Source: Daedaleopsis sinensis
Lineage: Eukaryota > Basidiomycota > Agaricomycetes > Polyporales > Polyporaceae
Direction: 5' to 3'
Assembly (NCBI GenBank): GCA_033807695.1
Contig: CM066311.1
Coordinates: 372,001 to 436,000, forward strand
DNA: 64,000 bases
Shown: positions 44,059 to 54,958 of the stretch, piece by piece
Layout: each line of letters opens with the position of its first letter
How positions within the stretch are numbered: the stretch's first letter is position 1
Program-made: the position numbers and the translations under genes
Notes under the pieces: model-generated
Told to the model about the DNA's origin: nothing
What the model saw: only the letters and a program-made list of their open reading frames with translations
The model's database searches: none

Positions 44059-45969
44059 ATGCCCTCCGAGTCTACCCCTCAAGATGTCGTCATTCGCCGC
44101 CTCTCACAGTCTGCACGGAAGGCCAGCTCACGCGTCCGCTTTCCATGGCGCACTCGGAAGCGAGCGGCGCGCCCAGCCCTTACTGCGGAACAGAAGAAGG
44201 CCCTCAAGGACGCCCGCGACGAGAAGAAGCAGAACATCCAAGACGCTCTCGTCGAGGCGCGAGACCTCGTCTGGGATGCTGCCGTCAAGATGGAGAACAA
44301 TTTCGGTGGCCACAAAGCCAATTATTACTTTCGCCTCATCCTTCAGACCGCCCTCCGCATCAAGAAAGCTCCCCGCAAGATCACGCTCTGGAACGCGTTT
44401 GTTAGCAAGGAGCTCAAGAAGCTCAATGAGGGTACGTTCCGCGAGTCACCGTTGTATCTCCCCCATTCGCGCTGACATGGATAGCATAGAACCTTCCGCA
44501 GAGGGTCCCCAGCGCGTTAACTCTGTCGCCATCAAAGATTTGTCCACGCGCTGGAAGGGGATGTCTTCCGAGGAGCAACAGGAGGCTGCCGGTGATGAGT
44601 TGGAGAAGCTGATCGAGCGCCAACAAAATAAAGTCAAAGGTTCGCACAATGTCGCGCTCAACGCCTGCAACGACACCCATGCGACGCTCACTAGCGTCTC
44701 AGCCCAGGTACGCCTCTGCGATCCCAGCCTCACGTTCTCTAACACGCTGACATTGTCTTTATTCGCAGTTGGAAGAGCTCCACGGCCGGACCAACAACGA
44801 GTTTCTCCTCGTTGCCGTTCGCACTCGCATCGACGACTTCAACCCCCCCTACGTGTGCTACTCCGGCGAACGCATCGCTGACTGCATCAAGACCCTGACC
44901 AAGCACTCAGTTCAAGATGTCGCCGTCAAGATGGAGGCGTACTGTATTGGTGGGCTCGAAGGTATGTACATTGTACTACTAGTACTACTAGTTGCTTGCT
45001 GACACTTCAACATGTCATAGGATTGACTCGTTCATCTCGGGAGGAGACTATTGCGCTGAAGCACCAAGTCGCCGAGCTGATCCACACCAGCCTTCGTAAG
45101 TCTACCGCTACTGCTCCCCGTCACACACTATACTAACTATTGACATGTTTCGCTATTCAGAGAAGACCTGCACACGCTTTCACGTGCCGAAGATGTTCTA
45201 CGTGAATTTCGCCGACCACCTCACAGTCAAGTACGGCATCATCCTCTGCCACTGGCCCCTGAACAAGTTCGCCGCCCCCGGATCTCTCTCGCGTGTCGAG
45301 CTCCTCGTCCTGCTCCAGGCCTGGCAGAACGGTGCCACGTACTTCCGCGAGATGGACAAGGAGCAGTGGAACGAGTGGTTGGTAGCATACAGGGCTGGTC
45401 GCGCATCTGGGTTTGAAACTGGTTCGTCCCCTGCCATTGTCACATCTCCTCCCAATCCCGCCCCGCCGTCCGACCCCGCTGGGACTGCTTCCAGCCCATC
45501 GTCGTCCTCGAGCCCGCCGCCATCTTCGACCTCGCCTTCGACCTCTCCTGCTTCTCCGGCGCCCTCGCCTTCTTCCAGCTCGCCTCAGGCTCCAACCTCT
45601 ACTACTCCCGCATCTTCGTCACCCTCTAACTCCACCTCCCAGTCGTCCAACGTTGTCCCATCTGTTCCCCCGTCCTCACTGTCTCCCACTGTCCCGTCAT
45701 CGAACCCGCTGTCGTCCAACTATGACCCCGCCCCCGCTGCCACCCTCCCTGGTACATATCCTCCGGCCCCTGCACCGCCGCCGCTCGCTGTAAACTTCAT
45801 CAACTCTGTTGTCAATCCCGATGGCACTGGGTTCACCATACCCAAGCGCCAGCGGCAGCCTCGGGGAGACAGGGGCAAGAAGAGGAAAGACAAGTCCGCC
45901 GACTCTGGGCGTCCTACCAAGCGTGCACGACAAGAGAACGCCGAGCCGGCAGCAGCGTCTGGTGCTTAG
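44059..45969 (+). CDS. KDZ-element passenger gene 2: 555-aa protein with HMG-box-like segment
   Basis: Exons are 44059-44431, 44490-44707, 44769-44961, 45021-45095 and 45161-45969; introns of 58, 61, 59 and 65 nt keep frame. The first intron uses the second of two nearby AGs, because the first would give a stop. The N-terminus is basic (RFPWRTRKRAARP). Residues 105-165 read KITLWNAFVSKELKKLN, then VNSVAIKDLSTRWKGMSSEE: the W..F, helix, 'l...Wk.ms.eEq' layout of an HMG-box-like DNA-binding fold, although divergent. A conserved-looking middle follows (HVPKMFYVNFADHLTVKYG). The tail is a long Ser/Pro/Thr-rich region and ends in a basic RQPRGDRGKKRKDKS signal. A DNA-binding accessory protein for the transposon is a reasonable guess, not shown. 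Confidence 0.75.
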
Positions 45970-45979
45970 AGCGTAGATT

Positions 45980-46572
45980 CGAACATGTTTACCTTAGCTA
46001 CAGTAGCTTGTACTCAGTAATACATACTCTTTGATAATGCATTGAATTGAACGTCTTCGATTACAATGAAATACTAAGTACTACTACGACATGAGTTACT
46101 ACATACTATCGATCAATATCTATCTGTCGATATTGATTAGCTCTAGTAATATGCATACTGACGTGTAAGTACTACTTACGCTTGTCAGGATTGCTTGACG
46201 CTGGCAGACAGTGAGCCCGCTGCAGAGGCGCTGCGCGACCGTCGTGCTTGTGCGAGGTGTTGGCGCGCACACCTGCGGAGGACATGCTAGGCGACCGACT
46301 CCGTCGCGATGACTGGCGCGGCCGCGCGCCGCGCGCCAGTGCTGATCCGCGCTCCGAGTCGTGTGGCTCAGGTACATAGATCGCGACGCTGGGGCGTCGC
46401 GACAAAGGGCACCCCGCGATGCTTGCTACCACCGTGGTGTTCGACGATGCCCGAGGCCTCTGTCTACGACGTGGCGCGGACGAATTCTGCCCACGTTGAG
46501 TAAGCTGTCATGCACACCTAACACATGCAAGCACATACCTGTGAGATGCACGGGGGTTGTCGGGATGGGGGA
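45980..46572. other. KDZ interior between passenger gene 2 and right TIR
   Basis: AT-richer 3' region of passenger gene 2 followed by short frames without features. Confidence 0.4.
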
Positions 46573-47345
46573 ACAGGCGGCGGCGGGGCGGCGAGCGGAC
46601 AAGCGGGCGGACGAGGGCGGGGCAGCGAGAACGGGTGTCGGACACGGTATTACGCGTGGGGCGCGTGGGCGGGCGGGCAGGCGTTGGGCGCGTGGGCGGG
46701 AGCAGGTGTCGGCAAGCCGACGGGGTCTTGATGGGCGGAGGAGAGCTTGGAGGCGCCGGTGGGCTTGGGCGGAGTATTAAATCCCCTTAGATAATCGCAA
46801 TCAGCTCTGATGGTGTCAATCTCATCTTATCAGAACAGATAACACGATCAATCTCATCTTATCTTGACAGATAACAAGGTTGACTTACAAGTATAATACA
46901 CGAAGTGTAATGAGTATAGTAGCTGTACTAATAGAACGGGACACCCTATATATGTAGGATTACAAAAAGAACGGAGGGGAACGGACAGGAACTGAGGGCG
47001 GGAGGGGGAGGACAGCGAGCTCGCCGTCGGGGACAGCGGCGGGAGGGTGTTTGATGGCACGGGGCGGGAGGGGACGCCCGGCACGGGCGTGCCGATGGCG
47101 GGACACGCGCCGAGGGGCGGATTGATGGGCCGGAACACGCCTCGGGATCTGCCGGGGCTGGGCAGCGCCTTGTCCCCCTACCCCTCTATAGGCAGGGGAG
47201 GGATCCTTCTCTTTCAGGTAAGTAGCCCACAATATTCGTAGGGCTACTGGTAGTAGAGGCAGATAGCGGGTTCGGGTCAATTTGACCGTGGAAGACCCCC
47301 CCCTTAGTCGGGTATATGTAACCATCAGAACGTGATGTCCAGGTG
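46573..47345 (-). repeat. Right terminal inverted repeat of the KDZ element, about 773 bp
   Basis: Mirror copy of 37147-37913, carrying the same inward-facing TATA-like box and GATA-type repeats. A small insertion near 46598 accounts for the length difference. Confidence 0.9.
46816..46875 (-). promoter_or_regulatory. Paired 28-bp GATA-type repeats in right TIR
   Basis: Reverse-complement copies of the left TIR units, at 46816-46843 and 46848-46875. Confidence 0.5.
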
Positions 47346-47353
47346 CGCGAGGC
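47346..47353. repeat. Right 8-bp target-site duplication of the KDZ element
   Basis: CGCGAGGC directly after the terminal CCAGGTG, identical to the left copy. Confidence 0.8.
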
Positions 47354-47926
47354 GCGAGGCGGGTCGGCAAACGGACGCAAGAGGCAAACGCGCTTAGTGC
47401 GCCTGCCCCGAAAAGGCGAACATGCGGCAGCCACGAGGCGGGGTGCATTCTTTTCCAGAAAGTGCTGATTGACCGAGCGCGGCCAACCGCCGTTTCGGGC
47501 GAGGGCACGGGCCGCCAATCATCCATGTCTCCTTTTACCTCAGCCATTGGTCGCAGGCCGGTGCTGGAGGGGCCTTTCGCACCTGCGCGCGGGCAGTGTC
47601 TCTGGTTCTCGTCGGCCACGCGGCCACCAGCCCCTCCTGTTCTCGCCGGGCGAGGAGTCTGCACGGACGGGCTGGCGACGGCGCGCGGCCGAGCGCACTA
47701 ATACCTCCCCCGGAATTCATTCAGCTAGGCTGCGCGCGGCAATTGTGCTCCTTTCGCGTCTGCTGGCACCGAAGCCTGATCCGGTTGGCGCACACGATCG
47801 TGAATAATGGGGGGGCGGTTCCTTTGATCATCGCTCGCGGAAGGCCCACGGTCCAGAATCCAGATCGCGGTCGGAGGCGACCAGTTCCCCGGGTCTGCCT
47901 CTGCCACAAACGTCTTTCGCACAAGC

Positions 47927-47933
47927 TATAAAA
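47927..47933 (+). promoter_or_regulatory. TATA box of DUF6699 paralogue 4
   Basis: TATAAAA lies 244 nt before the ATG at 48171 and is followed by a CT-rich leader typical of expressed fungal genes. Confidence 0.5.
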
Positions 47934-48170
47934 CCCCGCTGCGCGCCGTCGTCCTTCCCGCCGTCTCCCAGCAACCGTGGTCCAGGTGCTGTTTTCCAAG
48001 TCGTACTGTGTGCCCGTACGCTGGTATCGTCCATCGTCGTCCCTTCTCTCCTGTGTATAGTTGTGTAGCCCCGCGCTCCCAAGCCAACCGCCACCGGTGC
48101 CTCTCGCTCCCACCGCTCATACTCCGCTTTCCACGACACGCCCTTCAAAGACCCGCGTTCGAACTCCAAG

Positions 48171-49670
48171 ATGCCTTCGTACTTCCGTAGTCTCTTCGGC
48201 GGCCACAGCTCCTCCAAGCCCTCGCACACCCGCTCGAGCTCGCAGCCCCCTGCACCGAACCCAAAGATCTACGCCGCAGCCCCGAGCGCGACACCCGCTA
48301 TGCCGCAGATGGAACGCAGCTTCAGCCACACTGCTCGCTCGAACACCCCCTCGCCCCTGCGCTATGCGACCGGGACGGATACGCGTACCGTCTACGGGTA
48401 CGGCAGGGCCCCGCCCGCGACACAGCCCTACCCTCGTGAGGCGCGTCCGCACGCAGCTCGTCGCGCGAGCTCCAAGACGCCAGACACCCGTAAGTGCTCA
48501 CCCATCCACACCCAGCCCCTCCGATATCCGTCCATGTCGAAGTCGAAGCCGGAGTCGACGTGCCGCGTTCGCTTCGCGTCGGCACGCACGATCCGTTCAC
48601 AGTACATTTACTGACTTGCGTAATTGCGCCTGCAGCACGCCCGGCGCTGTACACGCCGTCCGTCTCGTACGCGACACCGCCGAGCTCGCGATCGAACTCG
48701 AGCTCGTCGCTCTATCCCGGCATGCCCGGGTCGCTGCCGCGGACGTCCAGCTCCGACACCGGCCACCACGGGTACGCCGCGCGCCCGCCCCTGCGTTCGA
48801 ATCACACCTGGCACCCTTCGGGCACTGCGGGCAGCTCTTCTTCATGTACGTCCCCTTCTCCCGTTTCCGTCTCCGTTTCCGTGTCATTCGCCTTCCCTCC
48901 CTATCTCCCTTCCCTTCTCACGCTGCTTTCCTGTCGCTATCACTGTCACTATCGTGTGCGATGCGAGCCCGAAGCTGACCTCTGTCATCACCCTAGCCCG
49001 CGGCCGCTCGAGCTCGCAGACGTCGCTCCTGCAGCAGACCCGCAGCACGACGCTGCACATGCACCCGCTCCTCGCGCACACGCGCCTGCACCGCGCACCG
49101 ATCACGTTCGACGTGAGCTTCACGCCCTCCGCCCGGACCGTTATCGACCGTGCCACGCACTCCGCGATCCCCTCGCACACGCTCGCGCAGCCCGCGACGG
49201 ACCCCCCGACGCCCGCCGGCGCCCGCCTCGTCCTCCGCTCGCACAAGTTCCCCTGGCCGGTGATCGTCAGTACTTCGCACCCCTCGGGCTCGCCCTCGTC
49301 CGCCCGCTCGCCGTCGCGCCCGCGCTTCACCGTCGGCCCGCCGTCGAGCCACGGGCACGGGAGCCGGCCGGGGACGAGCGAGGGCCCCGGGGCGGCCTCG
49401 ATCTCGAACCTGGACGTGCTCTACGCCGTGCACAACACGCTCATGGTGCCCGTCACGCCCGAGGAGTGGGAGGCGCTGGGCCACGGGAGCAAGGCGCAGC
49501 AGAAGGTGACGCGCGCGTACGAACGCCGCTGCACGCGCATGGGCGGCGGCTGGGAGGGCGGCGTGCGCCGGATCGACTGGCTCGGCGAGAAGACGTGGCT
49601 GATCGGGGTCGAGGTCGACAAGGCCGCGGGCCACGGCGGCGCGGGCAAGCTCGTCTTCGGCCGGGCGTGA
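48171..49670 (+). CDS. DUF6699-type hypothetical protein, paralogue 4
   Basis: Exons are 48171-48489, 48636-48845 and 48997-49670; product 400 aa. Introns of 146 and 151 nt (GTAAGT..CTGCAG and GTACGT..CCTAG) are long for this window but keep frame. The first 230 residues are low-complexity Ser/Pro/Tyr. The DUF6699 core is the clearest of the four copies: LHMHPLLAHTRLHRAPITFD, DVSFTP, LVLRSHKFPWPVIV, ISNLDVLYAVHNTLMVPVTP and VRRIDWLGEKTWLIGVEVD. The KDZ element inserted about 0.8 kb upstream of the ATG, outside the TATA/leader region, so expression could be affected but the gene is not broken. Function is unknown. Confidence 0.8.
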
Positions 49671-49679
49671 GCCCCGCGC

Positions 49680-51400
49680 GGGGGTACCGGCTCCCCATGA
49701 GCTTGGGGTTGGGTTTGGGTCGTGCGGATCCTCGGACATTGCTGTCGCGCAGTGGACGACGGGCCACGGCCGCACCCACGCACGGGTGCTCTCTGGCTGG
49801 GGCACCGTGCTTCTCTCATTTCGCAGCTAGCAGGGAAGCCGAAGGACGTGGCAGGCATGTCCTGCGATCGTTCCCTGGCTTCGCACGCGGCTGTGGAAGT
49901 TGATCGACTTCCTTCCTCCTTCGAAGGCTCGGACGGACGACGACGGAAGCCCGCTGGCCACCTTCGACGGTCCCCTGCTGGCGTCAACGCACACACGCAG
50001 CGCACAGGGCACAGCGGAGAAGGATGGCGAAAATGTTGAAGATGATGAAGATGATATACGGACTGTTTTCTGTTTCTCGTTGCCTGGGCTTTCGGTATGT
50101 GTTCACCGCAAAGCGATAGTCGCGAGGGGCGGCACGACGTCGTGCCCGCCTTCGCGCGCCGGTCTGTGACCGGAGTCGCACCTGCACCTGCACACATATG
50201 TGTCTCTCTGCTCTCTCGCTGTCGGTTTCCTTGGTTTTGTCTCGTCTCTGGTTCCGTCGTTGCTGTGCCACCCCCACTTCATCCTCCACCCTCCCCATCT
50301 CCTTCCGTCTATTGTTGGCTGCCTCTCGTCACGCATGATGACCCCCACGACTCGATGATTTCTCATGACGCATTTGTACATTATCACTCACGCATCCCAT
50401 CCCATCCCATCCCTCCCTCATCACATCACCACCCCAACTCCATTGTGTCATCACATCTCACCTCAGCTCATTGGCATCCCGTCTCATCCATCCCGTCCCA
50501 TCCCATCCCACCATGCGTACAGCTTGCGCCGTGGACGTTGTACTATACTCGCGCAGCATCGACTCGCTCAGTATCGCGCGCCCGCCGCACCACCATCATG
50601 TTCAACTTGTTTCGCCTGTTTATAGCTTTCACTTAGTTACTTCTAGTCCCGTCTTACTCATACTCATACACTCGTTCTCCTTCTTCGTAGTGCCCCAGTT
50701 GGCCTAGCATGCTTCTTATGCGCTGCCTCCACGGACCCGTATGTACAGTAGTACCGAGGTTTATGATACATGATATCAAACACGTTCAACCCCCCCTGCT
50801 GCACGATCAGAGTCTGGGGTCCCGTGCCAGCCGACCTGGAACCACCGACTTGGGCATGTGTCGGATAACCGGCTTCAGAGTACTGCGGCGTTGGCGTCAC
50901 ACATGCAACAACATGGCTACGCAACTAGCCAAATACCATGCACCGCGGAAACCATATGCCACATGACGCGTGACGACTCCAGTTCGACGTCGACCTGACG
51001 TCGACGTCTGGACTCTCGACCGCGTGCAAGTGGCAATAAGTATTAATGCAGCGGGCGGAGTGCGGGAAGCCCCAGATCTCGATAGCGGTGGTATAACCGC
51101 GCACGCCCGAGTCCTTAGGCTCGTACCACTTACGCACTGACGTGATCCACGTTTCCTGGAGCCGATGCGACTTCGGGGGTGCCTACGAAACCGAAACCGA
51201 AAGGCCTGGGTCGCTGCTAGCTGGGCGGGGTGACGTCTGTTGGTCCTATCTGAAGCACAGACCTGAGTTTCAGGCATCAGGTAAGTACATGGAATACGAA
51301 GCACTGACCAGTGACGCTACCTTTACAGCTGTTTTCAAAACGATAGACCCCTTTTCGAATTCTCGTACAGACAGCGCCACCGGTGACTTGAAACTCCGAT
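49680..51400. other. Intergenic interval
   Basis: Contains CATCC-type pyrimidine repeats at about 50389-50420 and 50487-50515, and an imperfect 33-bp palindrome at 50979-51011 (CCAGTTCGACGTCGACC opposite CTGACGTCGACGTCTGG). No gene recognised. Confidence 0.45.
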
Positions 51401-51479
51401 GATTATGTAATTGTTTTCTTTTCCGGACAGTTCTGTCCAGCAGGCGCCTCGTACTCGTACCACCATCATCGACTCCAAC

Positions 51480-52662
51480 ATGCGCCGCCACATCTCCAAG
51501 GAGCTGAAGGAGCTCGCCTTGGGCCTCTCCCTACATCACCGAATGCCCGACAAAGCAATAAAGTCTATCACTGGTATCAGCATACGCACCCTGAAGCGGC
51601 TACGTCGAATGTATAGGCAGACGGGAGATGTGGTGAGGATTCCTGTCATCGACGGTAGACCTCGGGCTCTGGATGGACTGGATGCACGGGTGAGTGCTTT
51701 CTCAGAGTCAGAATACCAGCTCACTCATTTTTTACAGTTCCTTGAAGGTTGTATCGAACGACAACCGGACGCAATGCTGGCAGAGCTCCAAACACTGCTG
51801 CTCGAGATCTGCAATGTTCAAGCTTCTTTACCGACCATCGAGAGGACATTGAAGCAACGAGGATTCACACGCAAAATGGTATGTACTACTCCACAACACT
51901 TCTCAAACTGTCTTATCCATCACATCTTCAAGATCACCCGTCCCGCATTGGAGAGAAACGAGGAGAGGAGGGCGGCCTTCAAGCTCCACGTGGGCGAGCA
52001 ATACTCGCCCGAGCAACTCGTCTTTGTCGACGAGAGTCACCTCAACCGCATGTCACTCCGTCGCCGTTGGGGCTGGGCTCCAACAGGTATCCGGGCGCGT
52101 CGTCGGGAGTTCTTCGTCCGTGGAACCAGGTGTGTCGACACATGTTACGCTGACTTGTACGCATCTAATCCCCGTATATTCAGATACTCAATTCTCCCTG
52201 CACTTTCTCTCGACGGTGTGCTCCATCTCACTGCGCAAGACCGGGCCTTCAACGGCGAAGACTTCCTCGAGTTCATCGACAGCCTGCTTGATCAAATGCG
52301 TCCGTGGCCGCAGCCCAACTCGGTTGTTGTGATGGACAACGCCTCCATCCATCACGTTCCGGGTGTTCGTGAGATGATTGAACAGCGGTACGTCGTTCTT
52401 CTTTGATAACTGTGTTTGATACTGACCACACTGCAGTGGCATGCGCCTGCTCTACCTGCCGCCCTACTCTCCTGACCTCAACCCTATTGAAGAAGCGTTC
52501 TCATCTCTCAAGCATTGGCTTCGCGCGAATCGCGACTACGTTCTCTGCGAACTCGAAGGCATCTCTTGTGATCCATATCACCTTATATGGGAAGGGACTT
52601 ATGCTACGCTGACACCGGAGTCAGCGTACGGATGGTTTAGGCATAGCGAGTATATTGCGTAG
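51480..52662 (+). CDS. DD34E transposase (Tc1/mariner superfamily, DDE_3 type)
   Basis: Exons are 51480-51689, 51738-51878, 51933-52129, 52184-52387 and 52437-52662; product 325 aa. Introns of 48, 54, 54 and 49 nt; the first three are multiples of three and stop-free. The N-terminus has a helix-turn-helix (KAIKSITGISIRTLKRLRRM) followed by a second helical unit ending RTLKQRGFTRK. The catalytic triad is visible: VFVDES, VVMDNASIHH and LPPYSPDLNPIEE, with 34 residues between the second Asp and the Glu. Such intron-bearing DDE_3 genes are frequent in Agaricomycetes. The ATG at 51480 follows CCAAC; an upstream in-frame ATG (51411) lies in what looks like an intron tail (TTTCCGGACAG). I could not define terminal inverted repeats, so whether it is a mobile or captured copy is open. 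Confidence 0.85.
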
Positions 52663-52925
52663 GTTTGATGTTGATCTCAACGTAGCGCATCGTGAACGCT
52701 GTATGTTGTGTGATGACGTTTACCATGTATTGAAGAATATCATAGCTTGCACAATCCTCAGTCAAAGTTGAAGTGTTTCCCAATGATGATGATTACTATG
52801 CCCTAACGTACTACAATGCGAGGCAGGGGGTGATTGCGGTATGCTACAACAAGAAATTGCCCAAGAAAGTCTGAACGATGCGGCTATGGCTACAGCAAGA
52901 AAGATGGGACTCATCAACTAGTAGG

Positions 52926-54747
52926 TCAGTCTTCAAGTTCGTCAACCTCGTCGCCCTCGTCCTCGTCCTCGTCCTCGTCCCCATCCTCGTCCTCGTCCTC
53001 GACCACGTCCTCGTCCTCCTCCTGATGATCGTCGTCCGGGTTGTTGTTCACATCTCCAAGAGCGTGGTTCCATTGGGGCACTTCGGCGGCAGGGAGTGGC
53101 CCAGGCTCCACGTGCGCCTGCCGCACTGGACGCTGCATGCCCAAGACTGGGGCCACCCCGTATCCAGCGTACATGTGCAGATAATGCGCACGTTCAGCTC
53201 CAATACCACCTATCTGACTCAGGCAGTCCTGCGGCAGCAGAAGGAGCTTGCATGCATCGTCGATCCCCATGTTGAGGAGGCTCTGCTGAACGTCTCGGAA
53301 GCGATGTTGCGGCATGTCGACATCAAGGAGTGCGAGAACGAGGGAGATGTGGGGGTAGGCGACCTGTCCTGGGGTGGACTTGGGTGGCCGCGTGAGATCT
53401 TGAACGGCTGCAAGGCGACACTCATCAAGATCTTGTGATTCCGTGCGTGCGCTAAGAGATGCGCTGGAAGACGGCTCGATCGGTGTGGCCTCGCGAGTGA
53501 TGCTCGAGAGAGGGGTACTGGCAGTCGAAGTCACCGAAGACTCGATTGTGTTGATCGTAACGTGCACTTGCGGAGGGGGCTTGGAGTTGCGAGGCCGTTT
53601 CGCTGGACCACGGTCGAAGTTCATGCAATGCGGAGGATCGTATATGGTCGCTTCCCCCAGGGACTGTACATAATATCAGAGTGATGATCCCGTGTACATA
53701 TCAAACTGCGTACTCACGATCTTCTTGGCCCACAGCGTCATCTCGCCATGGCTAAGACGACGATGGTTGTCTTGACCACCCTGCCGCGACACAAAGCAGT
53801 GGCCTTGGTGAGCCTCGCATCGGATAGCGGGCTCGAGACGCTTGTACGCCTTGAGCTGGGAATCGGACTCGGGGTCGTCAGCTCCGGGGGTGTCCAGTAA
53901 GTCGTCGTCTTCGCGTGCCCGCTTCTTCCCCTTGCCCTTGCCCTTCTTGGGTGCCGGAGCCTTTGTCTAAGTATGAGCACAACGTGAGTGCGTATACGTA
54001 CACGACGGTCGCAACACGTCAAACTTACCGCGTTCTTGACGTCTATACTGACTGTCTTAGTACGTGCGTGATCCGCCTTGTCGCACACCCGGTTCATAGC
54101 AGCCGCAAAATCATCCGCGTTCGTCAAGTTTATGCCCTTCCCCGCTTCGCCGCTAATTTTGTATACAAGTTTGATAGGTCTAGGCGACCCGTCGAGGTAC
54201 GCCTTGACACGGTCGTAAAAATCATCCCACGGCATGTCGGTCTCGCCGATAAATTCACGCTTCTCGTCGCCTGTGTCTACCACGACGGGGAAGCGGAACA
54301 CTGAAGAATAATATGTGAGTAAATGCGACTATGTTCAAGTATAGACTTACCTCCTGGGCGTGGTTCAGCATTGGGGCGAGGTTTGGCAGCCTTCGCACCT
54401 CGCTTGCGGGCCGCTGCGTTTTGCAGTGGCGGCACTTCCGGGGGTTGAGGCTGAGGCTGGGGTGGAGCCGGAGCTGGAGCCGGAGGCTGAGGCTGCCAGT
54501 GAGGCTGGTAGTACGGCCCGGGTTGCTGCCAAGCCTGAGGAGCAGCGCCTGGATGCGGATAGAACGGAGGAGGAGGGTAAGGATAGTAAGCGCCGGGTGG
54601 GTACGCGGGAAGTTGTTGAAGTGCAAGCTGATTGGGAGGCGGCGGGCCATCGTATTGTGCGAGCTGATTAGGTGGCGGTGGCAGCGGCGGGCCATGGTGT
54701 TGTTGAAGGGCCAGTTGGTTGGGAGGCGGCGGCGGGATGTCGGGCAT
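52926..54747 (-). CDS. 551-aa unknown protein with acidic tail, divergent from the GNAT gene
   Basis: Minus strand: exons 54747-54351, 54300-54029, 53966-53718 and 53663-52926; introns of 50, 62 and 54 nt, all in frame. The first 130 residues are Pro/Gln/Tyr-rich with NQLALQQ repeats. Exon 2 encodes a compact domain (VFRFPVVVDTGDEKREFIGE ... PRPIKLVYKISGEAGK) of ubiquitin-like or PB1-like flavour. Exon 3 is lysine-rich, then has a Cys/His cluster (IRCEAHQGHCFVSRQ, later HRRLSHGEMTLWAKKI) that may bind metal. The C-terminal part contains a SAM-like helical stretch (VAYPHISLVLALLDVDMPQ ... LPQDCLSQIGGIGAERAHYL) and ends in an Asp/Glu run encoded by CTCGTC repeats at about 52940-53010. Similar proteins of unknown role occur in Agaricomycetes, as I recall. 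No function assigned. Confidence 0.7.
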
Positions 54748-54958
54748 GGCGCGCTCTCATCGGTTTGGCCCCGGTGTGCCAGTGGTATCTATAAGTAATG
54801 GCCCTCATTATCAGCCGATATGGCACGACTTTGGATATTTTTGAAGCGAGCTTTTAGCTTGTTCCATGTGATCCCTCCGTCGGGCGTCCGAAGGTGCTAT
54901 ATCTATGGCGCGAACGTGCTCAGCCTGTCCACTACGCTTCTTCATCTTCAACTTCAAC
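54748..54958. promoter_or_regulatory. Short bidirectional promoter between 551-aa gene and GNAT gene
   Basis: Only 211 bp separate the two start codons. A TATA-like CTTATAGAT (minus strand, near 54790) lies about 45 nt upstream of the minus-strand ATG. CTATATCTATGG (near 54897) lies about 60 nt upstream of the plus-strand ATG. Shared control of the pair is likely. Confidence 0.5.

Larger units (their letters stand above)
37147..47345 (+). mobile_element. Complete KDZ (Kyakuja-Dileera-Zisupton) DNA transposon, 10.2 kb
   Basis: The ends start CACCTGGACATCAC and finish with its reverse complement GTGATGTCCAGGTG. They are flanked by the 8-bp direct repeat CGCGAGGC at 37139-37146 and 47346-47353. 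The inverted repeats extend about 770 bp inward with only a handful of differences. The interior carries three intron-rich genes in the same direction: a KDZ transposase and two passenger proteins. An 8-bp duplication agrees with what I recall for Zisupton-type elements. The near-identity of the ends, intact duplication and unbroken spliced transposase suggest recent movement. Sites TIR-left, TIR-right and genes are listed separately. Confidence 0.9.

Noticed and set aside
46960..47664. 234-codon minus-strand frame across the right TIR (and its mirror at 37213-37533)
   Set aside because: Lies in the inverted repeat and outer flank; low-complexity Pro/Arg-rich and present only because the TIR is GC-rich.
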